Shown here: positions 32,870-32,940 of the stretch, piece after piece
How positions within the stretch are numbered: the first letter of the stretch is position 1
Layout of the letters: every line of letters starts with the position of its first letter
NCBI GenBank assembly: GCA_947643415.1
Contig: CANRWA010000040.1
Location: 1-32,940, forward strand
Reading direction: 5' to 3'
DNA: 32,940 nt
Source of the DNA: an uncultured Clostridia bacterium
Lineage (GTDB): Bacteria; Bacillota; Clostridia; Lachnospirales; Lachnospiraceae
The notes under the pieces: model-generated
What the model saw: the letters and a program-made list of their open reading frames with translations, nothing else
What the model was told of the DNA's origin: nothing
The model's database searches: none
Program-made: the position numbers and the translations under genes

Positions 32870-32940
32870 AGGGGCATAGTTCATCGGTAGAATAAGAGTC
32901 TCCAAAACTCCAGAGCTGGGTTCGATTCCTAGTGCCCCTG
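32870..32940 (+). tRNA. tRNA-Trp (anticodon CCA)
   Basis: The acceptor stem AGGGGCA pairs with TGCCCCT. The anticodon loop CTCCAAA carries CCA. The T arm is CTGGG-TTCGATT-CCTAG. The discriminator base is G at the last base of the window. No CCA end can be seen because the window stops here. Confidence 0.93.

Overview
The window looks like a chromosomal segment of a spore-forming, gut-type member of the Bacillota, most likely Lachnospiraceae. The evidence is the spoIIA and spoVA sporulation operons, a T-box leader on valS, AGGAGG-type ribosome binding sites almost throughout, and a secreted GH127-type glycosidase carrying Big_2 repeats. Genus and species cannot be read from the sequence. Almost all genes lie on the minus strand; only an AraC regulator, a GNAT acetyltransferase and a tRNA-Trp gene are on the plus strand.

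Minus-strand layout, in direction of transcription from 32.2 kb to 0.3 kb: a secreted FnIII protein; a probable operon tgt, yajC, membrane protein, galE, FGGY sugar kinase, and a fusion of a PTS IIC permease to an EAL domain; a 1686-residue secreted GH127 enzyme opposite a divergent AraC regulator; a T-box-controlled valS followed by a double-receiver regulator and a PocR-type hybrid histidine kinase; a 47-residue ORF and a zinc-ribbon/TPR membrane protein; spoIIAA-spoIIAB-sigF; a 52-residue membrane peptide; spoVAA-AB-AC; an ECF sigma/anti-sigma pair; an HD-GYP response regulator; and finally spoVAD-AE.

Two things stand out. First, three copies (1-284, 9695-9975, 9976-10264) of a roughly 280-nt intergenic repeat show compensatory base changes in at least two helices. 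This indicates an RNA-level secondary structure that I do not recognise. Two copies form a head-to-head inverted pair around an AT-rich palindrome, and the third begins at the window edge exactly at the same palindrome position. Second, the spoVA operon is split by sigma and c-di-GMP genes that have their own vegetative-type promoters. The 65-nt gap before spoVAD is filled by a nearly perfect hairpin that buries the spoVAD ribosome binding site. A SigG-like promoter is placed so that its transcript would start near the hairpin loop and leave that site free.

The carbohydrate block (GH127, AraC, FGGY kinase, galE) suggests arabinose/galactose glycan use. c-di-GMP turnover domains occur in two separate proteins (HD-GYP and EAL). 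All functional statements come from reading motifs by eye; no database search was run.
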